64,000 nucleotides of DNA. Source: Polaribacter sp. SA4-10. GTDB taxonomy: Bacteria; Bacteroidota; Bacteroidia; Flavobacteriales; Flavobacteriaceae. The stretch is taken from assembly GCA_949519155.1 (NCBI GenBank), contig CATIQU010000021.1, forward strand, positions 38,983 through 102,982. The letters are read 5' to 3'. A program made the position numbers and the translations under genes. Shown in pieces: positions 25,332 through 34,732 of this stretch. Numbering within the stretch: the stretch's first letter is position 1; every line of letters begins with the position of its first letter. The notes beneath the pieces are model-generated. The model did not search any database and had not been told where the DNA came from. It saw only the letters and a program-made list of their open reading frames with translations.

Positions 25332-25693
25332 ATTTCTTCTCTATGTACCAGGCTCATAGAAAAAGCAGGCAAACAAATTGCCATATACTCGCAATCTTCT
25401 TTAAACGGGTTTGAATATTGTACTCGGGTGTTTTTTTGAATTTTGATGGATTGACCCGCTTCTAAAAAGATGGTTTCATCATCAATAATAAATTGTTTTT
25501 TACCCCGGATTACATACGTATACTCATCAAATTCAGGTGTTTGAAAAGGTTCACACCAACCAGCAGGTGCAATCATATGCGCCATGCTTATCGCTGAGTT
25601 TTTATCCGTTGCATTCCCAAAATGTTCTTCGATGAGTTTGCCATCAGAAGTAGGAACAACAAACGGTGATTTTTGAATGGTATATTTTTTCAT
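25328..25693 (-). CDS. Cupin domain protein
   Basis: 121 residues with one small beta-barrel. The recognisable parts are HMIAPAGWCEPFQTPEFDEYTYVIRGK (motif 1 region with the first metal ligands weakened), then FLEAGQSIKI and CEYMAICLPAFS. Cupins range from enzymes to sensors and the function is open. There is no signal peptide. The next gene on this strand is a lipoprotein 34 bases upstream. Confidence 0.8.
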   Translation of the reverse strand: MKKYTIQKSPFVVPTSDGKLIEEHFGNATDKNSAISMAHMIAPAGWCEPFQTPEFDEYTYVIRGKKQFIIDDETIFLEAGQSIKIQKNTRVQYSNPFKEDCEYMAICLPAFSMSLVHREEI

Positions 25694-25727
25694 TTGCTAA
25701 AGCGTTTTTATAGGTGTCTATAAAATA

Positions 25728-26288
25728 CTAATTGAACCAAACCACAAAAGATTTCATTTTTGCGAAATCTGGAATTTGGTCTAAAGTTACTTTTTCTACG
25801 CTATATTCTTTTAAGCCTAATTGTTCTTTGTCGATAGCAACCGTTGCATTTAAATCATCAATAAATAATGTTGCCGAAGAAAATGAAGTTTCTACCTTAT
25901 TAATTGTGGTATTCAATCTTATTTCTGAAAAACTAGAGTTTAAAGAAAGGCCATTTTCAGTGGTATACCGAGAATCTAAGATCTCAATACTTTTTATAGT
26001 AGACGTACTGTCTAATTGCTCTTTTGGAACAATTGTAAGCAAATGCTTTCCTCCTTTTTCAAAAATCAAGTATTCATCATCATCTTGAAGATAGTTATAC
26101 CCTGTAGCACCTTCACTTAAATTTTTAACGATCGAGTCATTTACAAATAGCTGTGCTAAATCATTCATCGTTGTTTTGGTTGTTATGTGACCTACTTTTC
26201 CTTTCTTGATTTCAAAATCACCATTACTACAACCTACAAAGAATAAAGAGACTGCAAATACGTATAGTGAGAATTTTTTATGGATCAT
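25728..26288 (-). CDS. Uncharacterised lipoprotein
   Basis: 186 residues with a lipoprotein signal (LFFVGC, Cys20). The mature part (residues 21-186) is Asp/Ser/Thr-rich with alternating hydrophobic residues, suggesting beta structure, and has no motif I recognise. The two halves show similar segments (KTTMNDLAQLFVND and NTTINKVETSFSS), which may reflect an internal duplication. It is upstream of the cupin gene on the same strand and probably co-transcribed. Confidence 0.75.
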   Translation of the reverse strand: MIHKKFSLYVFAVSLFFVGCSNGDFEIKKGKVGHITTKTTMNDLAQLFVNDSIVKNLSEGATGYNYLQDDDEYLIFEKGGKHLLTIVPKEQLDSTSTIKSIEILDSRYTTENGLSLNSSFSEIRLNTTINKVETSFSSATLFIDDLNATVAIDKEQLGLKEYSVEKVTLDQIPDFAKMKSFVVWFN

Positions 26289-26535
26289 TTTTTGATTTTA
26301 GTTGATTTATATAGCTAACGTAAAATTAAATAAATTCTTATTTACTTTCCCTCTTTTTTTAAAAAGATATTGAAAACTCTTCTTGAAAATTGACAATCAA
26401 AACCTTATGATCACGATTTGCTTGTTTTTGTTATTTTAGAAAATAAAAAACAGGTACAAAAAAAACAAATAAAGTCTCATTATTAATAGAAAAATTGAAC
26501 AGAGTATTGTCGTAAAACAAGAACACTTTAAGGTT

Positions 26536-26852
26536 TTAGTCTACCCAATTCTTAAAAGCTTTCACACGTTCTCTGCTTACAATAATCTCTGAAGTAGTAT
26601 ATGTTTGTAGGATCAATTTTAAGCGACTGTTTGTATAAGAAATAATATCTTTTATTGCGTTGATATGAACAATAAAGGTTCGGTTTACTCTAAAAAAATA
26701 TTCTGGGTCTAAATGTTCACTCCAATGTTCTAAAGAATGATCTAAGAGATAACTCCTGTTTTCCTTTGTGTGAATATAAGTTGCTTTATTTTCACTGTAA
26801 AAACATTCGATCTCATCAACATGATCTCTTTTTATAATGCACTTTACAAATA
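26536..26852 (-). pseudogene. Remnant LytTR DNA-binding output domain, no start codon
   Basis: Translating the minus strand gives an uninterrupted LytTR domain of about 100 residues: VDEIECFYSENKATYIHT, then YLLDHSLEHW, the core FFRVNRTFIVHINAIKDI and the end SRERVKAFKNWVD before a stop at 26536-26538. The open frame reaches 26913 but has no ATG or GTG, and its first TTG is inside the last third of the domain. The receiver domain that normally precedes LytTR is missing. The 5' end overlaps the last codons of the dinB-like gene, which reads in another frame. The simplest view is a response regulator truncated by a deletion that joined it to the neighbour. Confidence 0.75.
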
Positions 26853-27353
26853 CCGTTCCTTTACAATATTCAAATGGTGTATTTGATGTCCAGCAAACAG
26901 ATATCCCAAAGCCCTAACAGACATTTCATTTTCGGAAGCAACCCCAATGCGCAACAAGGCTTCCTTAGAAAAACTTTGAAACAATTGAATGGAACTTTTT
27001 CTAAGCGTGGCCATTTCATCCAATAAATCGAAATAATCTAATTGATTGGCATTGCCATAGTCCACAAAAACATCTTGATCGAAACCAGGCAAAGCAGTCT
27101 TGTCATTTCTAGCAAAACACAAAGCACGGTAACAAAAAATACGTTCCGTATCAATAATATGCTGAATCAATTCTTTAAGCGTCCACTTTCCCGATGCATA
27201 GGAAAAACTATGTTTTTCTTCGGGTAGGTTTCGCATTACCGAATCAAAGTCTTGTTGAGAATGCTGCAAATTTTGTAAGATGGACCTATTTTTCACTGCA
27301 ACCAATTGTATGTAATGCTCAAAATAAGCTGCGTATTCATTTTTCGGGATCAT
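26844..27353 (-). CDS. DinB family (DinB-like/YfiT) protein
   Basis: 169 residues, a four-helix bundle protein of the DinB/YfiT group. Metal-ligand candidates are His in LIQHIIDTERIF near residue 66 and the two late His in GHQIHHLNIVKER. Relatives include bacillithiol-type S-transferases and damage-inducible proteins of unknown reaction. The protein looks complete, but its final codons overlap a broken LytTR domain read in another frame, so the C-terminus may sit at a rearrangement point. Confidence 0.87.
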   Translation of the reverse strand: MIPKNEYAAYFEHYIQLVAVKNRSILQNLQHSQQDFDSVMRNLPEEKHSFSYASGKWTLKELIQHIIDTERIFCYRALCFARNDKTALPGFDQDVFVDYGNANQLDYFDLLDEMATLRKSSIQLFQSFSKEALLRIGVASENEMSVRALGYLFAGHQIHHLNIVKERYL

Positions 27354-27399
27354 TCCTTTTCTTTTATGTAAGTTTGTTTTGTAAAACTAATCATTTTAA

Positions 27400-28641
27400 A
27401 TGACGCAATTATTCATCAATATCAAAGAACTTATACAAGTTCGAGAGCCCCGTATTCAAAAAGTATCAGGAAAAGAAATGGGTGTTTTACCAACTCTGAA
27501 AAACGCTTTTTTACGGATTGAAAATGAATTGATTGTAGACTTTGGTTTAATGGACACACTGCAAAACAGGGCAGCAGACAAAACCATCGATTGCAGCGGA
27601 AAAATGATTTTTCCTTCTTGGTGCGATTCACACACACACATTGTCTATGCAGGAAATAGAGCACAGGAATTTGTAGATCGAATTAAGGGATTGAGTTATG
27701 AAGAAATTGCCAATAATGGCGGCGGAATTTTAAATTCCGCAAAGAAACTACAAGAAACTTCTGAGGACGAACTGTACCAACAATCTGCAAAAAGAGTGCA
27801 CGAAGTAATTGCATTGGGAACTGGCGCCATCGAAATAAAATCGGGCTATGGGCTAACAGTGGCAGCAGAACTAAAAATGCTACGGGTCATCAAGCGATTG
27901 AAAGAAAATTTTGACACGCCTATAAAAGCGACCTTTTTGGGAGCGCATGCGCTTCCAGCAGTATATAAAAAGAACAAAACAGGCTATCTCAATTTAATTA
28001 TTGAAGAGATGTTACCCCTAATAGCAACTGAAAACCTAGCAGATTTTATTGATATTTTCTGTGAAGTTGGCTATTTCGATTTAGAAGATACCGCACAAAT
28101 TTTAGCCGCTGGAAAAAAATACGGACTGATTCCGAAAGTACATGTAAATCAGTTCAATGCTTTTGGGGGAATTGCCATTTCCGTTGCTCATAACGCATTG
28201 TCTGTAGATCATTTAGAGGAAATGACACCCGATGATATAAATGCCTTAAAAGGGGCGAATACCATGCCTGTAGCACTCCCCTCTTGCTCTTACTTTTTAA
28301 GCATTCCGTACACCCCCGCAAGAAAAATTATTGATGCAGGCTTACCGTTGGCATTGGCTACGGATTACAATCCGGGTTCTACCCCATCAGGAAATATGAA
28401 TTTTGTGGTGGCTACTGCATGTATCAAAATGAAAATGACCCCTGAAGAGGCCATTAATGCAGCAACAATTAACGGTGCCTTTGCCATGAACTTATCCGAC
28501 AAAGTAGGAAGTATTACCAAAGGGAAATTAGCCAATTTTTTCATTACAAAAGAGATTGCTTCTTATGGCTTTCTGCCGTATAGTTTTGGAGATAACTTAT
28601 TAGAAACCGTTTATTTAAAAGGAACAAAAGCAATCCTATAA
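27400..28641 (+). CDS. hutI: Imidazolonepropionase HutI
   Basis: 413 residues, an amidohydrolase that opens 4-imidazolone-5-propionate to formiminoglutamate in histidine breakdown. The metal HxH is His78 and His80 in DSHTHIVYAG, followed by the RAQEFVDRIKG substrate region, GAIEIKSGYGL, FLGAHALP, VHVNQFNA, DHLEEM and ATDYNPGS with the metal Asp. Length fits the family. No hutH, hutU or hutG gene is beside it, so the pathway is dispersed or regulated separately. Confidence 0.95.
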   Translation: MTQLFINIKELIQVREPRIQKVSGKEMGVLPTLKNAFLRIENELIVDFGLMDTLQNRAADKTIDCSGKMIFPSWCDSHTHIVYAGNRAQEFVDRIKGLSYEEIANNGGGILNSAKKLQETSEDELYQQSAKRVHEVIALGTGAIEIKSGYGLTVAAELKMLRVIKRLKENFDTPIKATFLGAHALPAVYKKNKTGYLNLIIEEMLPLIATENLADFIDIFCEVGYFDLEDTAQILAAGKKYGLIPKVHVNQFNAFGGIAISVAHNALSVDHLEEMTPDDINALKGANTMPVALPSCSYFLSIPYTPARKIIDAGLPLALATDYNPGSTPSGNMNFVVATACIKMKMTPEEAINAATINGAFAMNLSDKVGSITKGKLANFFITKEIASYGFLPYSFGDNLLETVYLKGTKAIL

Positions 28642-28735
28642 ATTCAAAATTTAGACTAAAAAATACTTGCAAATATTCATTTTCTAAGGGCATTAACTCT
28701 TTTTTTATCTTAAATTCGCCATTCAAAATAATTTG

Positions 28736-29362
28736 ATGTTTTTTCGATTTTTTCAGTATGTAAAGTTTCTTTTGAATTCCAGAAATCAACACGGAGTACA
28801 CTCCCCTTTTGTGTATCATTTAGTTACAAAGTGTTTTTACACGAAGGTGGATAAAAAGCACTTAAAGCACTATCAGGAAATAAAGAAAAGTGCACTATTG
28901 GGACTTAATAAACCCAAACTAATTCTAAAAGTCATTGCCTATTTTAAACCCATCAATAGTTTAGAAATTGGCAACTCTTTAGGGCTTGTAGCGCCCGTAA
29001 TAAAAATTCCCCAACCCAATGCAACAGTTACAACGATAGCGAATACTCTTGGAACAGCTGGTTTTGTCGAAAATTTATTTTCAGAAAGCCAAGTAAAAGC
29101 AACCAACAACAAACCATTTGATTTGGTTTTTTTTAATAGGATCGAAAAAGCAACTTTGTCTTATTTTGAAAGTTGTCTTTCTAATATTCATAACGAAACA
29201 TTCTTTATCTTTAAAAATCTTTACAGTAGTAAAGAAAAGAGAACAACTTGGGCTAAAATAAAACAGCACCCAAAAGTAACGGTAACCGTAGATGTTTTTC
29301 ACTACGGATTTGTTTTCATCAGAAAAGAACAGCAAAAAGAACACTTTAAGATCCGCATCTAA
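28736..29362 (+). CDS. Class I SAM-dependent methyltransferase-like protein
   Basis: 208 residues from ATG 28736. The opening HGVHSPFVYHLV is a distinctive N-terminal motif of a flavobacterial methyltransferase-like family. The Rossmann region is reduced: NSLEIGNSLGL stands where the SAM-binding loop would be, and later DLVFFNRIEK replaces the usual acidic motif. It is shorter than typical O-methyltransferases. The degenerate loop leaves open whether it still binds SAM. It sits 50 bases before the adenosyltransferase gene. Confidence 0.7.
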   Translation: MFFRFFQYVKFLLNSRNQHGVHSPFVYHLVTKCFYTKVDKKHLKHYQEIKKSALLGLNKPKLILKVIAYFKPINSLEIGNSLGLVAPVIKIPQPNATVTTIANTLGTAGFVENLFSESQVKATNNKPFDLVFFNRIEKATLSYFESCLSNIHNETFFIFKNLYSSKEKRTTWAKIKQHPKVTVTVDVFHYGFVFIRKEQQKEHFKIRI

Positions 29363-29412
29363 AAGGTAAAACTGTTACACGTACTAACTTATAAACTTTG
29401 AAAAAAAATAAA

Positions 29413-29988
29413 ATGAAAATATATACAAAAACGGGCGACAGTGGAACTACCGGTCTCTATGGTGGTGGCAGAGTAAAAAAATACAATTTGCGAATAGATA
29501 GCTATGGTACAGTTGATGAATTGAATGCATTCATTGGATTGATTAAAGATCAAGAAATTTCAGGAACTATTAAAGAATCGCTTTTAAAAATTCAAAATGA
29601 GTTATTTACATTAGGGGCCATGTTGGCAACACCTACAGAAAAAGAAACCTTGAAAAGTGGTGCAGAAAGATTGAACATTCCTAAAATTGATGCGAATTCA
29701 ATCCTTTTTTTAGAAAATGAAATTGACACCATGGAAGAAGAACTCCCACAAATGACCCATTTTATTTTGCCTGGAGGACACCAATCTGTGTCATTTTGTC
29801 ACGTAGCAAGATGTGTTTGTAGACGTTCTGAACGTCTTTGCGTTGAACTAAATGATGAAGAAACCATTAATATTGACATTTTAAAATATTTAAACCGACT
29901 TTCTGACTATCTTTTTGTGTTGGCACGAAAATTGTCCAAAGACCTATCAGTGACGGAAATCAATTGGATTCCGAAAAAAAATAATTAA
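29413..29988 (+). CDS. Cob(I)alamin adenosyltransferase, PduO type
   Basis: 191 residues from ATG 29413 (a TTG five codons earlier adds only lysine-rich residues). It transfers the 5'-deoxyadenosyl group of ATP to cob(I)alamin. Landmarks are KIYTKTGDSGTTGLYGG (ATP site), SYGTVDELNAFIG, and the CRRSERL and LNRLSDYLFVLAR segments at the C-terminus. No other cobalamin gene is close, although the BtuC/FecCD-type permease 10 kb downstream could import corrinoids. Confidence 0.93.
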   Translation: MKIYTKTGDSGTTGLYGGGRVKKYNLRIDSYGTVDELNAFIGLIKDQEISGTIKESLLKIQNELFTLGAMLATPTEKETLKSGAERLNIPKIDANSILFLENEIDTMEEELPQMTHFILPGGHQSVSFCHVARCVCRRSERLCVELNDEETINIDILKYLNRLSDYLFVLARKLSKDLSVTEINWIPKKNN

Positions 29989-30026
29989 GTTCTTTATTTA
30001 TTGATTTTATATTTCTTAAAAAAGAC

Positions 30027-30056
30027 TTGCATAATTGCGTAAAAAATTTATTTTTG
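30027..30056 (+). promoter_or_regulatory. Bacteroidota-type promoter of the DUF2795 gene
   Basis: TTG (30027-30029), 19 bases, then TATTTTTG (30049-30056): a full two-element match, 21 bases before the ATG at 30078. Confidence 0.65.
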
Positions 30057-30077
30057 CACAAAATTAAACAGTAAGAA

Positions 30078-30299
30078 ATGTATTGGACATTAGAATTGGC
30101 ATCTTATTTAGCAGATGCACCTTGGCCAGCAACCAAAGATGAGTTAATTGATTATGCTATTAGAACTGGAGCTCCTTTAGAAGTAGTTGAAAATCTACAA
30201 GATATCGAAGATGAAGGCGATGCATATGACTCAATCATCGAAATCTGGCCAGATTATCCCACCGAAGATGATTATCTTTGGAACGAAGATGAATACTAA
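30078..30299 (+). CDS. DUF2795 family small acidic protein
   Basis: 73 residues, strongly acidic towards the C-terminus (YPTEDDYLWNEDEY). The N-terminal part SYLADAPWPATKDELIDYAIRTGAP is the DUF2795 core, a short helical domain whose role is unknown. It has its own promoter and a terminator right behind it, so it is a monocistronic unit before secA. Confidence 0.9.
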   Translation: MYWTLELASYLADAPWPATKDELIDYAIRTGAPLEVVENLQDIEDEGDAYDSIIEIWPDYPTEDDYLWNEDEY

Positions 30300-30314
30300 A
30301 ATAGTAACAATATA

Positions 30315-30342
30315 AAAAAGTCTCTAAAAGAGGCTTTTTTTT
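30315..30342 (+). terminator. Rho-independent terminator after DUF2795 gene
   Basis: The stem GTCTCT / AGAGGC (30320-30325 and 30329-30334) includes one T-G pair and an AAA loop, with A5 before it and a run of T after it. Confidence 0.82.
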
Positions 30343-30448
30343 TGTTATATTTCAATCCTTTTTTTAATGAGAAATTAAAAAAATAAAAACTTGATTCACA
30401 ATAAAATAAAGCAACATATAATTTGTTGCACTAAAAAATAAATTCGCA

Positions 30449-33400
30449 ATGAGCATATTAAATTCTGTAATCAAACTTTTTGTTGGAGACAAACAGCAAA
30501 AAGATTTGAAAATCTTACAACCTGTTATCGATGATGTAAATAAATTTGAAGCAGCAATTCGTTCGTTAACCAACGATGAGTTAAGACAAAAAACGTTCGC
30601 GTTTAAAGACATTATTAAAGCAGCTACAAAAGAATTTAATGACACCATAGAAACTTTAGATCTCGAAGCAAAAACTGCAGACATCGATCGACAAGAAGCT
30701 ATCTACACAGAAATTGACACCTTAAAAGACGAAGCTTACAAAGTTTCTGAAGCGACGCTATTGCAAATTATGCCAGAAGCATTTGCAGTGGTAAAAGAAA
30801 CTGCAAAACGTTTTGTAGAAAATGAAGAACTCGAAGTAACGGCAACGCCTTTTGACAGAGAGTTATCTGGAGAAAGAGATCATATTACCTTAGAAGGCGA
30901 TAAAGCATTTTGGGCAAACTCATGGGATGCTGCTGGAAAACCTGTGACTTGGGACATGGTGCATTATGATGTTCAATTAATTGGTGGTTCGGTTTTACAT
31001 CAAGGTAAAATTGCAGAAATGATGACGGGTGAAGGAAAAACATTGGTTTCTACGCTTCCCGTTTATTTAAATGCTTTGACAGGAAACGGTGTGCACTTGG
31101 TAACCGTAAATGATTACTTGGCAAAACGTGATAAGGCTTGGATGGGTCCTATTTTTGAATTTCATGGTTTTACAACAGATTGTATCGATTACCATCAACC
31201 AAATTCGGATGCACGTAGAAAAGCCTACAATGCAGACATTACTTACGGAACCAATAACGAATTCGGTTTCGATTACTTGCGAGATAATATGGCAAGTTCT
31301 AAAGATGATTTGGTGCAAAGAGCGCCAAACTATGCCATTATTGATGAAGTAGATTCTGTTTTAATTGATGATGCAAGAACGCCATTGATTATCTCCGGTC
31401 CTGTACCACAAGGAGACCGACATGAATTTACAGAATTAAAACCGTTGGTTTCTGAATTGGTTACCTTACAAAGACAACACTTGGTGAGTGTATTGGCGGA
31501 AGCAAAAAAATTATTGGCGGACGGAAACGTAAAAGATGGAGGATTTTTATTATTAAGAGTCTATCGAGGATTGCCAAAAAATAAAGCATTGATTAAATTT
31601 TTGTCACAAGAAGGAATGAAGTTAATACTTCAAAAGACAGAAAACACGTATATGGCAGACAACAACAAGTTGATGCCAGAAGTAGATGAAGACCTTTGGT
31701 TTGTGATCGAAGAAAAAAACAATCAAATTGATTTAACGGACAAGGGAATTGGATACTTATCTGATAAGACACAAAATGACACGTTCTTTGTATTGCCAGA
31801 TATTGGTGTAAAAGTGGGTGAAATTGAAACTTCAGAAAATACACCCGAAGAAAAAGCTGCTGAAAAGGATGAGTTGTACAAAGATTTCAGCATCAAAAGT
31901 GAGCGCATTCACACCATGAATCAATTGTTAAAAGCATATACTGTTTTTGAAAAAGATGTGGAGTATGTGGTGATGGAAAACAAAGTAATGATTGTTGATG
32001 AACAAACGGGTCGTATTATGGACGGTCGTCGTTATTCAGACGGGTTGCACCAAGCCATTGAAGCAAAAGAAAATGTAAAAATTGAAGATGCTACACAAAC
32101 CTTTGCAACCGTAACGCTTCAAAATTACTTTAGAATGTATCGCAAGCTGTCTGGAATGACAGGTACTGCAATAACAGAAGCTGGTGAATTGTGGGAGATT
32201 TACAAATTAGATGTTGTAGAGATTCCAACAAATAAGCCGATTCAACGAGATGATAAAGAAGATTTAGTATACAAAACTGCCCGTGAAAAGTACAATGCAG
32301 TGATTGAAGATATCGTGAAATTAGTAGCAGACAAGCGTCCGGTATTGGTGGGAACCACTTCGGTTGAAATTTCTGAATTACTAGGTAGAATGTTACAAAT
32401 GCGTAAGATTCCACATAATATTTTAAATGCAAAATTACACAAGCGTGAGGCAGATGTAGTTGCTGAAGCAGGGAAGCCAGGTGTAGTAACGATTGCAACA
32501 AACATGGCGGGTCGTGGAACCGATATTAAACTTACAGGAGATGTTAAAGAAGCTGGAGGTTTGGCAATTATTGGAACAGAACGTCACGATTCTCGAAGAG
32601 TCGACAGGCAGTTAAGAGGTCGTGCAGGTAGACAAGGAGATGTAGGTTCTACTCAGTTTTACGTAGCCTTAGACGACAATTTAATGCGTTTGTTTGGTTC
32701 TGATAGAATTGCAAAAATGATGGACAGGATGGGCTTAAAAGAAGGTGAAGTAATTCAGCATTCTATGATCTCTAAGTCGATTGAACGTGCACAGAAAAAA
32801 GTGGAAGAGAACAACTTTGGTGTTCGAAAACGTTTGTTAGAATATGACGATATTATGAACGCTCAGCGTGAATTTATCTACAAAAGAAGACGCAATGCCT
32901 TAGATGGAAAACGTTTGCAAATTGATATCGCAAACATGATCTATGAAACTTGCGAAATCATTGTAAACCAAAACAAGCCTGCAAAAGATTTTCAAAACTT
33001 CGAGTTTGAATTGATTCGTTTTTCATCGATGACTTCTCCTTTTTCTGAAGAAGAATTTGAAGCGAAGTCTGAACAAGAAATCATTGATAAATTGTATGAA
33101 ATTGTTTCAGCACATTACAAAAACAAAATTGAAAGAAATGCTGTTTTAGCATATCCTGTGATTAAAGATGTTTTTGAAAATGAGGGGGATAAATACGAAC
33201 GTATTGTAGTTCCATTTACAGATGGAACAAAGTCATTACAGGTGGTAACAAACCTTAAGGAGGCTTATGAAAGTGAAGGAAAAAGTTTAATTACAGACTT
33301 TGAAAAGAATATTACTTTAGCTATTATAGATGAAAACTGGAAAGATCATTTGCGTAAAATGGATGATTTAAAACAGTCGGTACAAAATGCGTCTTACGAA

Positions 33401-33787
33401 CAAAAAGATCCTTTACTAATCTATAAGTTTGAAGCTTTTGAATTATTTAAAACAACGGTAGCAGAAATTAACAGAGCCGTTTTATCATTCTTATTTAAAG
33501 GAGAATTGCCTTCAAAAGATACCAATCAAATATCCGAAGCACGAAGTCAAAAAAGACAAAGCTTGAACACTTCTAAAGCAGATGTTCAAAACTCTACAGA
33601 ACAAGCTATTTCTAATTCTCGTCAACAGCAAGAACCTGTTGAGACAGTTGTAAGAGACCAACCAAAAATTGGTAGAAATGAAAAAGTTACTATTAAAAAT
33701 GTAATGAGCGGTGAAGAGAAAGAAGTAAAATTTAAACAAGCGATTCCTTTACTTGAAAAAGGAGAATGGGTGGTTTTGAATAAATAA
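30449..33787 (+). CDS. secA: Preprotein translocase ATPase SecA
   Basis: 1112 residues, the motor that pushes preproteins through SecYEG. Walker A is MTGEGKTLV (192-200), Walker B is YAIIDEVDSVLID, and later motifs include TNMAGRGTDI and RQLRGRAGRQGD. It is longer than E. coli SecA (901) mainly through a Bacteroidota insertion in the first half (about 330-450) and a long linker near the end. The zinc-binding CxCx8CH tail used to recruit SecB is absent; the protein ends instead in a basic, flexible stretch and the segment KVTIKNVMSGEEKEVKFKQ. Confidence 0.97.
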   Translation: MSILNSVIKLFVGDKQQKDLKILQPVIDDVNKFEAAIRSLTNDELRQKTFAFKDIIKAATKEFNDTIETLDLEAKTADIDRQEAIYTEIDTLKDEAYKVSEATLLQIMPEAFAVVKETAKRFVENEELEVTATPFDRELSGERDHITLEGDKAFWANSWDAAGKPVTWDMVHYDVQLIGGSVLHQGKIAEMMTGEGKTLVSTLPVYLNALTGNGVHLVTVNDYLAKRDKAWMGPIFEFHGFTTDCIDYHQPNSDARRKAYNADITYGTNNEFGFDYLRDNMASSKDDLVQRAPNYAIIDEVDSVLIDDARTPLIISGPVPQGDRHEFTELKPLVSELVTLQRQHLVSVLAEAKKLLADGNVKDGGFLLLRVYRGLPKNKALIKFLSQEGMKLILQKTENTYMADNNKLMPEVDEDLWFVIEEKNNQIDLTDKGIGYLSDKTQNDTFFVLPDIGVKVGEIETSENTPEEKAAEKDELYKDFSIKSERIHTMNQLLKAYTVFEKDVEYVVMENKVMIVDEQTGRIMDGRRYSDGLHQAIEAKENVKIEDATQTFATVTLQNYFRMYRKLSGMTGTAITEAGELWEIYKLDVVEIPTNKPIQRDDKEDLVYKTAREKYNAVIEDIVKLVADKRPVLVGTTSVEISELLGRMLQMRKIPHNILNAKLHKREADVVAEAGKPGVVTIATNMAGRGTDIKLTGDVKEAGGLAIIGTERHDSRRVDRQLRGRAGRQGDVGSTQFYVALDDNLMRLFGSDRIAKMMDRMGLKEGEVIQHSMISKSIERAQKKVEENNFGVRKRLLEYDDIMNAQREFIYKRRRNALDGKRLQIDIANMIYETCEIIVNQNKPAKDFQNFEFELIRFSSMTSPFSEEEFEAKSEQEIIDKLYEIVSAHYKNKIERNAVLAYPVIKDVFENEGDKYERIVVPFTDGTKSLQVVTNLKEAYESEGKSLITDFEKNITLAIIDENWKDHLRKMDDLKQSVQNASYEQKDPLLIYKFEAFELFKTTVAEINRAVLSFLFKGELPSKDTNQISEARSQKRQSLNTSKADVQNSTEQAISNSRQQQEPVETVVRDQPKIGRNEKVTIKNVMSGEEKEVKFKQAIPLLEKGEWVVLNK

Positions 33788-33823
33788 AAATAACGTCCCT
33801 ATCTTGGCAGAGATATACAAATT

Positions 33824-33858
33824 AAAAACCCGTTTTGAGAAACTCAAAACGGGTTTTT
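33824..33858. terminator. Strong bidirectional terminator between secA and folE
   Basis: A perfect 16-base-pair stem (33824-33839 and 33843-33858) built on AACCCGTTTTGAG with an AAA loop, with A/T tracts at both ends. It serves the convergent secA (+) and folE (-). Confidence 0.92.
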
Positions 33859-33879
33859 AATATATTAAGAAGTTACAAT

Positions 33880-34566
33880 CTAGAATTTTGTATCCATTTG
33901 TAAGTATTGTAAAAATTCTTTTCTCGTTTCTTTTTCTTTAAATTTTCCTCCAAATTCTGAGGTTACAGTAGAGCTTTCGATGTCTTTAATTCCTCTTGAG
34001 TTTACACACAAGTGTTTTGCATCAATTACACAGGCAACATCTTTTGTCCCTAATGCTTCTTGCATTGCTTGAACAATTTGCATTGTCAAACGCTCTTGAA
34101 CTTGTGGTCTTTTAGAAAAATACTCCACAATTCTATTCATTTTAGACAATCCAATTACCTTTCCATTGGAAATATAAGCAACATGCGCTCTACCAATAAT
34201 TGGTAGTAAGTGGTGTTCACAAGTAGAATAAACAACAATGTTTTTTTCTACCAACATTTCACCATAATTGTAATTATTATCAAATGTCGATGGCTTTGGC
34301 ATATTTGCAGGATTCAATCCCATAAAAATTTCATTTACAAATGCTTTGGCAACTCGCTTAGGAGTTCCTTGAAGGCTATCATCTGTTAAATCCATTCCTA
34401 AGGTCTGTAAAATATCTTTTACACTTTCTTGAATTTTTGCTATTTTTTCTTTGTCAGAAATATCAAACGCATCTGCTCTTATAGGATTTTTAGCAGAAGT
34501 TGCTACATGGTTATCCCCTATTTCTTCTATTTTTTCTTCGTTCATTGTACGATTCAATTCAAACAT
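33880..34566 (-). CDS. folE: GTP cyclohydrolase I FolE
   Basis: 228 residues. FolE opens GTP to dihydroneopterin triphosphate, the first step of folate (and pterin or queuosine) synthesis. Zinc ligands Cys116 and His119 (STCEHHLLP) and Cys187 (KHLCVNSRG) are all present, with GLSKMNRIVEYFSKRPQVQERLT between them. The first seven residues lack family similarity, so translation may begin at the second Met (34545). No other folate gene adjoins it; folD is 10 kb away. Confidence 0.95.
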   Translation of the reverse strand: MFELNRTMNEEKIEEIGDNHVATSAKNPIRADAFDISDKEKIAKIQESVKDILQTLGMDLTDDSLQGTPKRVAKAFVNEIFMGLNPANMPKPSTFDNNYNYGEMLVEKNIVVYSTCEHHLLPIIGRAHVAYISNGKVIGLSKMNRIVEYFSKRPQVQERLTMQIVQAMQEALGTKDVACVIDAKHLCVNSRGIKDIESSTVTSEFGGKFKEKETRKEFLQYLQMDTKF

Positions 34567-34586
34567 TTCAATCTATTATTAAAGTG

Positions 34587-34594
34587 CAAATTTA
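34587..34594 (-). promoter_or_regulatory. Candidate -7 box TAAATTTG for folE
   Basis: On the minus strand TAAATTTG lies 20 bases before the upstream folE ATG (34566). This position suits either candidate start. Confidence 0.45.
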
Positions 34595-34732
34595 CGTGTT
34601 TACAACGTATTATTTCAGTTTTTTTATCAATTATAGTTATGGTTCTATAATCCAAACTCAAGACTTCGGTAAGCGCAGTCTGATATTGAAATCAAAACTA
34701 GAAACAATCCTAAGCGCATCACTTGAGATTGT

